Origin: Oscillospiraceae bacterium
GTDB lineage: Bacteria > Bacillota > Clostridia > Oscillospirales > Acutalibacteraceae
DNA length: 26,452 nt
Direction: 5' to 3'
NCBI GenBank assembly: GCA_015066165.1
Contig: SVOX01000006.1
Location: 1 to 26,452, forward strand
The notes beneath the pieces are model-generated. The model did no database searches, was not told the origin of the DNA, and saw only the letters and a program-made list of their open reading frames with translations. A program made the position numbers and the translations under genes. Below are positions 15,546 to 22,985 of this stretch, in pieces (within the stretch, counting starts at the first letter, position 1; the number at the start of each line of letters is the position of its first letter).

Positions 15546-18500
15546 TTATGCATCGATAGTTGAAATAGTAAGGGTTGTTTCTTCGAGTACGTCTAAAAGT
15601 ACGCGTACTGTATCAAGCGCTGTGAAGATAGTAACGTTATTTTCTGTAGCATAACTTCTGATTTTGAAACCGTCGGTTTGGGTTCCGCTTGATTCAATAT
15701 CACGTGTGTTTATAACGTAAGCAATATGACCTTGACGGAGTGCGTCGTGGATTTGGTCAGGGTCTTCTTCAATCTTTTTAAGAATTCGTGTGTTTATACC
15801 GTTTTCTTTAAGGAATTTTGCAGTGCCTTCAGTGGCTTCTATATTAAAGCCAAGGTTGTAGAAACGGCGAATAAGCGGTAACGCTTCTTCTTTGTCTTTG
15901 TCGCTGATGGTGGCAAAAACAGTACCGTAGTTTTGAACACGCATACCTGATGCTTGAAGCGCTTTAGAAAGTGCACGGTTTAACTTATCGTCATAACCAA
16001 TGGCTTCGCCGGTGGATTTCATTTCAGGTGATAAGTAAGCATCAAGACCACGGATTTTATTGAAAGAGAATACGGGCACTTTTACGTACCAACGTTTCTT
16101 TTCTTGCGGGTAAATATCGAAAATGCCTTGTTCTTTTAGTGATTTGCCTAAAATAACTTCGGTTGCAATATCGGCAAGACTGTATCCGGTTGACTTTGAA
16201 AGGAAGGGAACAGTTCTTGAAGAACGTGGGTTAACTTCGATAATGAATACGTTTTCATCTTTATCAACAATGAACTGAATATTGTAAAGACCAATAATAC
16301 CAATACCAAGACCTAACTTTTTAGCGTATTGTAAAATTGTGCCTTTAACTTTGTTAGAAATACTAAAAGCAGGGTAAACGCTTATTGAGTCACCGCTGTG
16401 AACACCTGTGCGCTCAACAAGTTCCATAATACCGGGGATAAATACGTCTCTACCGTCGCAAATGGCGTCAACTTCAACCTCTTTACCCTGGATGTATTTA
16501 TCAACAAGTACAGGACGGTCTTCATCAATTTCAACAGCGGTTTTAAGGTAGTGTTTTAACTGCTCTTCGTCGGCAACAATTTGCATAGCACGTCCGCCCA
16601 AAACAAATGAAGGACGAACAAGAACCGGATAACCGATTTCTTTGGCGGCAGCAATACCGTCTTCAATTTTTGTCACTGCCTTACCCTTTGGTTGAGGAAT
16701 ACCTAACTCGTTAAGAATTTTTTCAAAACTGTCACGGTTTTCGGCACGTTCAATAGCATCGCAATCGGTACCAATAATTTTAACACCACGGTCACGAAGC
16801 GGTTCTGCAAGGTTGATAGCAGTTTGACCGCCAAGAGAAGCAATAACACCTTCGGGTTTTTCAAACTCGATAATGTTCATAACGTCTTCGGGGGTTAGGG
16901 GTTCAAAATAAAGTTTATCGGCGGTTGTATAGTCGGTTGAAACGGTTTCAGGGTTGTTGTTTATAATAATTGCTTCATAGCCAGACTTTTTAATTGTTGT
17001 AACAGCATGAACTGTTGAATAGTCAAATTCAACGCCTTGACCTATACGGATAGGACCTGCGCCCAATACCACAATTTTCTTTTTATCGGTAAGAATTGAT
17101 GCGTTTTCGTTATGGTAAGATGAGTAGAAATAGGGGATATATGCGCCTGTGTGACAGGTGTCAACCATTCTGTAAACAGGGAATAAGTTGTTTTCTTTGC
17201 GGAAGTTGTAAACTTTTAGTTCGTCACATTCCCAAAGACGAGCAATATATTTATCAGAGAAGCCCATTTTTTTGGCTTTTATAAGTGTTTCAAGGTTGAA
17301 AGCATTATCTTTAAGGAGTTTTTCCATATTGATAATATTTTCAATGGCTTGTAAGAAGAACGAAGTGATTTTTGTGATTTCGTGAATTTCTTCAACCGTT
17401 GCGCCACGGTAAAGAAGTTCGGCAATAGCAAAAAGGTTGTCGTCACGAAGTTCGCTTATATATTCACGAAGTTCTTGGTCGGTCATATTGTCAAACTTGT
17501 GGTGGTAAAGGTGGGTTATACCAATTTCCAAAGAACGAATACCTTTTAGCAAACTTTCTTCCAAAGTAGAACCAATACCCATAACCTCACCGGTCGCCTT
17601 CATTTGTGTACCAAGAACGTTTGAAGCGGTTGAGAATTTGTCAAATGGGAAACGGGGGAATTTGGCAATGATATAATCAAGTTTTGGTTCAAATGCAGCG
17701 GTGGTGTTTGCAATAGAGATTTCATCCAAAGTCATACCAACAGCAATTTTAGCGGTAACACGTGCAATAGGATAACCGCTGGCTTTTGAAGCCAAAGCCG
17801 ATGAACGAGAAACACGAGGGTTAACTTCGATTAAATAATATTCCGAACTTTCGGGGTTTAAGGCGAACTGAACGTTACAGCCACCTTCAATTTTAAGTTC
17901 ACGAATAAGTTTAATAGCACTATCGTTAAGCATTTTAAGGTCATGGTCGTTAAGAGTCATAATTGGGGCAACAACAATTGAGTCGCCGGTATGAACACCA
18001 ACAGGGTCGATATTTTCCATACCGCAAATGGTTATAGCGTGGTCCTTACCGTCACGCATAACTTCAAATTCAATTTCTTTATAACCTTTAACACTTTTTT
18101 CAATAAGAACCTGATGCACAGGGGAAAGTTTGAAAGCGTTAAGACCAATTTCAATAAGGTCCTGTTCGTTGTAAGCAAAACCGCCGCCTGTACCGCCCAA
18201 TGTGAAAGCAGGGCGCAAAACTACGGGGTAACCAATTTCCATAGCGGCTTTTTTGGCTTCTTCTAAAGAGTAGGTAATTTGTGAAGGAATTGTTGGTTCG
18301 CCGATAGATTGGCAAAGTTCCTTGAACATTTCACGGTCTTCAGCACGTTCAATACTTTTGCTTGAAGTTCCCAAAAGTTCAACACCGCATTCTTTCAAAA
18401 TACCTTTTTCTTCAAGTTGCATAGCAAGGTTAAGACCTGTTTGTCCGCCAATACCGGGAACAATGGCGTCGGGTCTTTCATAGCGAATAACCTTTGCTAC

Positions 18501-18719
18501 AAACTCAAGCGTTAAGGGTTCCATATAAACCTTATCGGCAATAGTGGTGTCGGTCATAATGGTAGCGGGGTTTGAGTTACAAAGAATAACTTCATAACCT
18601 TCTTCTTTGAGCGCTAAACAAGCTTGGGTACCTGCGTAGTCAAATTCTGCTGCTTGTCCAATAACAATTGGGCCAGAACCAATAATTAAAATCTTTTTTA
18701 AGTCTGTTCTCTTTGCCAT
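15546..18719 (-). CDS. carB: carbamoyl-phosphate synthase large subunit
   Basis: 1,057 residues, full length. Makes carbamoyl phosphate from bicarbonate, ATP and ammonia delivered by the CarA glutaminase. Two homologous ATP-grasp halves are visible, beginning KKILIIGSGPIVIGQAAEF (near 8) and KKIVVLGAGPIRIGQGVEF (near 550), each with an EVNPR metal/ATP motif. The last ~120 residues are the MGS-like allosteric domain (EATEGTAKFL, VINT), where UMP and similar effectors bind. It starts 4 bp after pyrC. No carA lies next to it or elsewhere in the window, so the partner must be encoded elsewhere. Confidence 0.97.
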   Translation of the reverse strand: MAKRTDLKKILIIGSGPIVIGQAAEFDYAGTQACLALKEEGYEVILCNSNPATIMTDTTIADKVYMEPLTLEFVAKVIRYERPDAIVPGIGGQTGLNLAMQLEEKGILKECGVELLGTSSKSIERAEDREMFKELCQSIGEPTIPSQITYSLEEAKKAAMEIGYPVVLRPAFTLGGTGGGFAYNEQDLIEIGLNAFKLSPVHQVLIEKSVKGYKEIEFEVMRDGKDHAITICGMENIDPVGVHTGDSIVVAPIMTLNDHDLKMLNDSAIKLIRELKIEGGCNVQFALNPESSEYYLIEVNPRVSRSSALASKASGYPIARVTAKIAVGMTLDEISIANTTAAFEPKLDYIIAKFPRFPFDKFSTASNVLGTQMKATGEVMGIGSTLEESLLKGIRSLEIGITHLYHHKFDNMTDQELREYISELRDDNLFAIAELLYRGATVEEIHEITKITSFFLQAIENIINMEKLLKDNAFNLETLIKAKKMGFSDKYIARLWECDELKVYNFRKENNLFPVYRMVDTCHTGAYIPYFYSSYHNENASILTDKKKIVVLGAGPIRIGQGVEFDYSTVHAVTTIKKSGYEAIIINNNPETVSTDYTTADKLYFEPLTPEDVMNIIEFEKPEGVIASLGGQTAINLAEPLRDRGVKIIGTDCDAIERAENRDSFEKILNELGIPQPKGKAVTKIEDGIAAAKEIGYPVLVRPSFVLGGRAMQIVADEEQLKHYLKTAVEIDEDRPVLVDKYIQGKEVEVDAICDGRDVFIPGIMELVERTGVHSGDSISVYPAFSISNKVKGTILQYAKKLGLGIGIIGLYNIQFIVDKDENVFIIEVNPRSSRTVPFLSKSTGYSLADIATEVILGKSLKEQGIFDIYPQEKKRWYVKVPVFSFNKIRGLDAYLSPEMKSTGEAIGYDDKLNRALSKALQASGMRVQNYGTVFATISDKDKEEALPLIRRFYNLGFNIEATEGTAKFLKENGINTRILKKIEEDPDQIHDALRQGHIAYVINTRDIESSGTQTDGFKIRSYATENNVTIFTALDTVRVLLDVLEETTLTISTIDA

Positions 18720-18723
18720 TTTT

Positions 18724-19923
18724 TTACTCCTTAATATATTTGATGTTGTTTTGCTGTACTGTTAGTTTGCATTCGCCGTAAAGCTCAAAATTTTCAAAAG
18801 GCGTGGCTTTGCCTAATGATAGAAAATCTTTTGACTTTACAGTGAACTTTTTATCTAAATCCCACACAGTATATCCGCTTTGTTTCAAACCAAAACGGTT
18901 TCGGGGGTTTATTGCCATAATTTCAATAAGTTTTTCCAAAGTTATGATACCCTTTTTTACAAGAAAAGTGTACATAACAGGAAAAGCAGTTTCGATTCCA
19001 ACTATGCCGAATGCACTTTTCTGGAGCCCTTTGCTTTTTTCTTCGGCGCTGTGGGGTGCATGGTCGGTGGCTATCATATCAATAGTACCGTCTTTTATGC
19101 CTTCTATCAGTGCCAAGCGGTCGGCTTCGCTACGAAGCGGTGGGTTCATTTTAAAGCGACCTTCTTCTTTAAGGTCGTTATCGGTTAAAACTAAATAATG
19201 GGGAGCGGTTTCACAAGTGATGTCAACCCCGTCTGCTTTGGCTTTTCTTATAAGGTCAACACTTTCTTTACAAGAAATGTGGCAAACGTGGTATTTACAG
19301 CCGGTTTCTTTTGCGAGTTTAATGTCACGTTCTATCGGTTTCCATTCACTTTCACTGCAAATACCTTTGTGAGAGTGAAGTTTTGCATATTCGCCGTCGT
19401 GAATATAACCGCCAAAAAGCAAACTGTTGTCTTCGCAATGCGCCACAATCACTTTGCCAAGTTCTTTGGCTTTTATCATAGCACTTCGCATCAGTTCTTC
19501 TGACTGAACGCCACGTCCGTCGTCTGAAAAGGCGAATGCGTGTTTTAAATTATCAAAATCGGAAAGTTTTTCGCCTTGTTGTCCTATAGTAATGGAGGCG
19601 TAAGGGTGAACGTTTATAACGGCATCTTTTTTTATAATATCAAGTTGGGTTTTCAAATGCTCGGCACTGTCAGGTACGGGGTTTAGGTTTGGCATTGCGC
19701 AAACGTCGGTATAACCGCCACGAGCACAGGCAAGCGTACCGCTTTTAATTGTTTCTTTATATGAAAAACCCGGCTCTCGAAGATGAACATGAACATCACA
19801 AAAAGCCGGGAAGACAAATAAATTATTAAATTTAGAAACACTACCGCTAAGTTCTAGCGGAAAGTCTTTAGTGATAAATGTTGCGTTTTCAAAAACTTTT
19901 GCGTTTTTTATAACGTTTTTCAT
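18724..19923 (-). CDS. pyrC: dihydroorotase, class I
   Basis: 399 residues. Zinc enzyme cyclising carbamoyl aspartate to dihydroorotate. The metal-binding DVHVHLREPG (His45, His47) is intact; His162 (VAHCED), His215 (CHIS) and Asp287 (ATDHAPHS) complete the site. FSDDG (132-136) puts Asp where other amidohydrolases carry a carboxylated Lys, as in Gram-positive class I PyrC. It is the first gene of the operon, with AAAGGCGG before ATG 19923, and lies 34 bp downstream of the attenuator T-run. Confidence 0.96.
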   Translation of the reverse strand: MKNVIKNAKVFENATFITKDFPLELSGSVSKFNNLFVFPAFCDVHVHLREPGFSYKETIKSGTLACARGGYTDVCAMPNLNPVPDSAEHLKTQLDIIKKDAVINVHPYASITIGQQGEKLSDFDNLKHAFAFSDDGRGVQSEELMRSAMIKAKELGKVIVAHCEDNSLLFGGYIHDGEYAKLHSHKGICSESEWKPIERDIKLAKETGCKYHVCHISCKESVDLIRKAKADGVDITCETAPHYLVLTDNDLKEEGRFKMNPPLRSEADRLALIEGIKDGTIDMIATDHAPHSAEEKSKGLQKSAFGIVGIETAFPVMYTFLVKKGIITLEKLIEIMAINPRNRFGLKQSGYTVWDLDKKFTVKSKDFLSLGKATPFENFELYGECKLTVQQNNIKYIKE

Positions 19924-19956
19924 AACTTTACCGCCTTTCTAAACTGTTTAAACTTT

Positions 19957-19985
19957 AAAAAAACACCCTGCCTACAGGCAAGGTG
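19957..19985 (-). terminator. conditional intrinsic terminator of the pyr leader
   Basis: Nine-pair GC-rich stem with one G:U, loop UGUA, followed by UUUUUUU (19963-19957) and ending 34 bp before the pyrC start. It is the terminator half of the attenuator described above. Confidence 0.88.
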
Positions 19986-20073
19986 AATATGACAATAGAC
20001 AGCATAACCCCATGGGGCTACACCTAAAACCATATTACAATCTTGCCGGCGTCACAGCACCGTGTTTAAAGAT
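19957..20073 (-). promoter_or_regulatory. PyrR-type transcription attenuator in the pyr leader
   Basis: On the minus-strand RNA three alternative structures can be drawn. (1) Anti-antiterminator: AUCUU/AAGAU (20073-20069, 20044-20040), an internal loop, CGGUG/CGCCG (20062-20058, 20051-20047) and hexaloop CUGUGA (20057-20052). This fits the CNGNGA loop of PyrR-binding RNAs as I recall it, and a GGCAAG follows. (2) Antiterminator: that GGCAAG (20047-20042) pairs with CUUGCC (19982-19977), helped by AAUAUG/CAUAUU. (3) Terminator: CACCUUGCC / GGCAGGGUG (19985-19964) then seven U. Structures 1+3 and 2 exclude each other. Expected logic: UMP-loaded PyrR stabilises structure 1 and stops transcription. 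A further hairpin UAGCCC-CAUG-GGGUUA lies in between. Confidence 0.75.
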
Positions 20074-20090
20074 ATATTTTAACTTTAATT

Positions 20091-20119
20091 ATTTTACCAC
20101 TCTTCTACCGTAATGTCAA
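20091..20119 (-). promoter_or_regulatory. SigA promoter of the pyrimidine operon
   Basis: A perfect TTGACA (20119-20114), 17-bp spacer and TAAAAT (20096-20091) on the minus strand. Transcription would start near 20084, giving an untranslated leader of about 160 bases that contains the attenuator. Confidence 0.85.
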
Positions 20120-20151
20120 GGATATTACTTTATATTTTTTAAATAAATTAA

Positions 20152-20180
20152 TTGTAAATTGATGCAAAATGTGTTAAAAT
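20152..20180 (+). promoter_or_regulatory. SigA-type promoter for lepA
   Basis: TTGTAA (20152-20157), 17-bp spacer and TAAAAT (20175-20180), the latter preceded by TGTGT. It is back to back with the pyr promoter and 32 bp before the lepA start. Confidence 0.65.
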
Positions 20181-20211
20181 GAAATATATTTGAATTTAAG
20201 GAGAAAAGTTA

Positions 20212-22017
20212 GTGTCATTTCCGCTTGATAAAATAAGAAATTTTTGCATAGTAGCACATATCGACCACGGTAAGTCAACTTTGGCTGACCGTTTGCTTGA
20301 GCATACACAGTCGGTGGCAGAACGTGATATGGAAGAACAAATTCTTGACAGTATGGACTTGGAAAGGGAACGTGGTATTACCATTAAAGCCCATGCTGTA
20401 ACGCTTTATTACGATGCGTCTGACGGTGAAAGATATGAACTTAATTTAATTGACACCCCCGGCCACGTGGACTTTAACTATGAAGTGTCACGTTCTTTGG
20501 CGGCTTGTGAAGGTGCGGTTTTAATTGTTGACGCATCTCAGGGTATTGAAGCGCAAACTTTGGCTAACACCTATTTGGCAGTTGACCACGGGCTTGAAAT
20601 TTTGCCTGTTATTAATAAAATCGACTTGCCTTCGGCAGAGCCCGAACGTGTAAAAGGTGAAATTGAGGATATAATTGGTATCCCTGCAGATAACGCACCT
20701 TTAATATCGGCAAAAACAGGTGTAAATATTGAAGAAGTGCTTGAAAAAATTGTTACCGAAATTCCGGCGCCGACAGGCGATATAAACGCACCCCTTTCGG
20801 CACTTGTGTTTGACTCTTATTATGACCCCTATAAAGGTGTTATTGTATATTTCCGTGTTATGAGCGGTAAAATTAAAGCGGGTGATACAATTAAAATGAT
20901 GGCTACGGGTGCTACGTTTGATATTGTAGAACTTGGCCGTAAACGTGCAACTTCTATGGAACCTTGCGACGTTTTGGAAGTGGGTGAGGTTGGATATTTG
21001 GCGGCTTCCATTAAAACTGTTAGTGAAGCACGTGTTGGTGATACAATTACTTTGGCTGAAAACCCCACCCCTCAAGCGCTTGAAGGTTACCGTAAGGTAA
21101 ACCCTGTGGTTTTCTGCGGTATTTATCCCGCTGACGGCGCAAAATATCCCGATTTACGTGATGCACTTGATAAACTTCAGTTAAATGATGCATCCCTTTT
21201 GTTTGAACCCGAAAGTTCAAACGCTTTGGGCTTTGGTTTTCGCTGCGGTTTTTTGGGGCTTTTGCATATGGAAATTATACAAGAAAGATTAGAGCGTGAA
21301 TATAATCTTGACCTTGTGACAACCGCACCAAGTGTTGAGTATAAATTCACTTTAACCACAGGCGAAACAATAACGGTTGACAACCCAACCAATTATCCCG
21401 ACCCTGCAATTATTGCCGAAGCATTAGAACCGGTGGCAGACGTTCACATTTATTCACCAAGTGATTACGTGGGAACCATTATGCAACTTTGTGAAGAACG
21501 CCGTGGTGTTTATACAGATATGAAGTATATGGGTGACCGTGTAGATATTCATTACATTATGCCAATGGGCGAAATTGTTTATGACTTTTTCGACGCTTTG
21601 AAGTCCCGTACTAAAGGATATGCAAGTTATGATTATGAAATGAAGGGTTATGAAAAGAGTAAACTTGTAAAACTTGACGTTTTACTTGCGGGTGATATGG
21701 TAGATGCACTTTCGTTTATTGTTCACACCGATAATTCTTATGCCCGTGCTCGTAAAATTGCTGAAAAGTTAAAAGAATTTATTCCCCGCCAACTTTTTGA
21801 AGTGCCTGTACAAGTTGCAGTTTCGGGCAAAGTTATTGCACGTGAAACTGTTAAAGCAATGCGTAAAGACGTTCTTGCTAAATGCTACGGCGGTGATATT
21901 ACACGTAAGAAAAAACTTCTTGAAAAGCAAAAAGAAGGTAAAAAACGTATGCGTCGTTTGGGTAACGTGGAAGTACCGCAAGAGGCATTTATGGCAGTGC
22001 TTAAACTTGATGAGTAG
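20212..22017 (+). CDS. lepA: elongation factor 4 (LepA), ribosome-associated GTPase
   Basis: 601 residues, standard length. Translational GTPase that acts on the elongating or initiating ribosome. G1 AHIDHGKS (15-22), G2 region RERGITIKAH, G3 DTPGHVDF, G4 NKID and G5 SAKTG are all intact. The LepA-specific C-terminal domain is present (AKCYGGDITRKKKLLEKQKE, then RMRRLGNVEVPQEAF), which separates it from EF-G. Start is GTG 20212, with AAGGAG 8 bases upstream. It is followed after 8 bp by the VanY-type gene, whose ribosome site overlaps the lepA stop, so the two form one transcript. In many Clostridia lepA is instead followed by hemW or hrcA. Confidence 0.97.
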   Translation: MSFPLDKIRNFCIVAHIDHGKSTLADRLLEHTQSVAERDMEEQILDSMDLERERGITIKAHAVTLYYDASDGERYELNLIDTPGHVDFNYEVSRSLAACEGAVLIVDASQGIEAQTLANTYLAVDHGLEILPVINKIDLPSAEPERVKGEIEDIIGIPADNAPLISAKTGVNIEEVLEKIVTEIPAPTGDINAPLSALVFDSYYDPYKGVIVYFRVMSGKIKAGDTIKMMATGATFDIVELGRKRATSMEPCDVLEVGEVGYLAASIKTVSEARVGDTITLAENPTPQALEGYRKVNPVVFCGIYPADGAKYPDLRDALDKLQLNDASLLFEPESSNALGFGFRCGFLGLLHMEIIQERLEREYNLDLVTTAPSVEYKFTLTTGETITVDNPTNYPDPAIIAEALEPVADVHIYSPSDYVGTIMQLCEERRGVYTDMKYMGDRVDIHYIMPMGEIVYDFFDALKSRTKGYASYDYEMKGYEKSKLVKLDVLLAGDMVDALSFIVHTDNSYARARKIAEKLKEFIPRQLFEVPVQVAVSGKVIARETVKAMRKDVLAKCYGGDITRKKKLLEKQKEGKKRMRRLGNVEVPQEAFMAVLKLDE

Positions 22018-22025
22018 GTGAAAAA

Positions 22026-22865
22026 ATGACAAGACGTGAAAAAGCAATTTTAAAAAGAAATTTATTCTTGGGCGGTTGCGCACTTGTGCTTGTGGGCGCT
22101 GTTGTACTTGTGGCTGTTATAATTTCAGCAGTTAAAGGCAATGACTCTAAAAATGAAAGTGTTTCTTCGGTGAGTTCTGTAAGTTCGGTTTCAAGTGAGA
22201 GTTCAAAGGTTGAAAGTGTAATAAGCGACCTTTCTTCAAGCCAAGAAACAACTTCTAAAGAAGAAAAAGAAACCCCTCACGGTTTAGATGCTGAATTTGA
22301 GAATCTTTTGCTTGTAAACGGTTGGAACCCACTACCCGAAGATTTCGATTACGAAGGTCATCTTACAAAAATCCCTCAAAAGTATTTAAAGGGCTCTTTG
22401 GACCAAATTGATAAGGAAGTTTGGCCGTATCTCAAAGCGATGCTCGATGATGCAAGAGATGAGGGTATTGATATTGGCGTTTGGTCGCCTTACCGTTCGT
22501 ACAATACTCAAAAATGGTTGTTCCAAAAGCAAGTAGATAAGCAAATCGGTTACGGTGTACCCGAAGACGAAGCAGAAGATAAAGCCGCAACAATTGTGGC
22601 AAGACCGGGAACCAGCGAACACAATTCAGGGTTGGCGCTTGATATAAACTGCGCTAATGAATCTTTTGAGAGAACGAAAGCGTATGAGTGGCTTGAAAAG
22701 AATGCCGAAGATTACGGTTTCATAATGCGATATTCAGAAGAAAAGCAACCCAAAACAGGCGTTATTCACGAATCTTGGCACTGGCGTTTTGTTGGAATAA
22801 ACGCCGCAAGGGAAATGAATAAACTTGATATGTGCCTTGAAGAATACGTGGAATATAAAAAGTAA
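22026..22865 (+). CDS. VanY-family D-alanyl-D-alanine carboxypeptidase, membrane-anchored
   Basis: 279 residues. Trims the terminal D-Ala from peptidoglycan stem peptides. One N-terminal membrane segment (about 13-36, LFLGGCALVLVGAVVLVAVI) holds it at the cell surface, followed by a Ser/Val/Glu-rich spacer (43-75) and the catalytic domain (about 95-270). The zinc ligands are SEHNSGLALDIN (His199, Asp206) and ESWHWRF (His252), with Glu249 as candidate base and Arg157 in SPYRSYNTQ. All fit Peptidase_M15B/VanY. No VanA, VanX or VanRS neighbours exist, so a vancomycin-resistance role is not suggested; wall maturation is more likely. AGGTGA precedes the ATG; a terminator follows at 22884. Confidence 0.9.
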   Translation: MTRREKAILKRNLFLGGCALVLVGAVVLVAVIISAVKGNDSKNESVSSVSSVSSVSSESSKVESVISDLSSSQETTSKEEKETPHGLDAEFENLLLVNGWNPLPEDFDYEGHLTKIPQKYLKGSLDQIDKEVWPYLKAMLDDARDEGIDIGVWSPYRSYNTQKWLFQKQVDKQIGYGVPEDEAEDKAATIVARPGTSEHNSGLALDINCANESFERTKAYEWLEKNAEDYGFIMRYSEEKQPKTGVIHESWHWRFVGINAAREMNKLDMCLEEYVEYKK

Positions 22866-22883
22866 AAGTATGTTAAAAATTTT

Positions 22884-22907
22884 GGGAGAGCACTGCTCTC
22901 CCTTTTT
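22884..22907 (+). terminator. intrinsic terminator of lepA-vanY unit
   Basis: Stem GGGAGAG / CTCTCCC with loop CACTG followed by TTTTT, 18 bp after the VanY-type stop codon. Confidence 0.92.
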
Positions 22908-22920
22908 GTTATAACAATTC

Positions 22921-22949
22921 TTGCATTTTGTGGGTTATTGTGGTATATT
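22921..22949 (+). promoter_or_regulatory. SigA-type promoter for the LRR protein
   Basis: TTGCAT (22921-22926), 17-bp spacer and TATATT (22944-22949). It overlaps an upstream in-frame ATG at 22938, which therefore cannot be the translation start. Confidence 0.7.
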
Positions 22950-22985
22950 TTATTTGTAAGATTTCGGCTCTTTGGGGGTATATTT

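Noticed and set aside
19957..20073. Pyr leader as a new riboswitch class
   Set aside because: The hairpin loop, internal loop and competing terminator fit the PyrR attenuator model, which is a simpler explanation; kept only as a fallback if no pyrR exists.
22026..22865. VanY-type gene as a vancomycin-resistance determinant
   Set aside because: No vanHAX, vanS/R or other van genes nearby, and this family has general wall-maturation members.
22938..22985. Upstream ATG at 22938 as start of the LRR protein
   Set aside because: It overlaps the -10 box of the predicted promoter and would bury the signal peptide behind 16 residues; GTG 22986 has a ribosome site.
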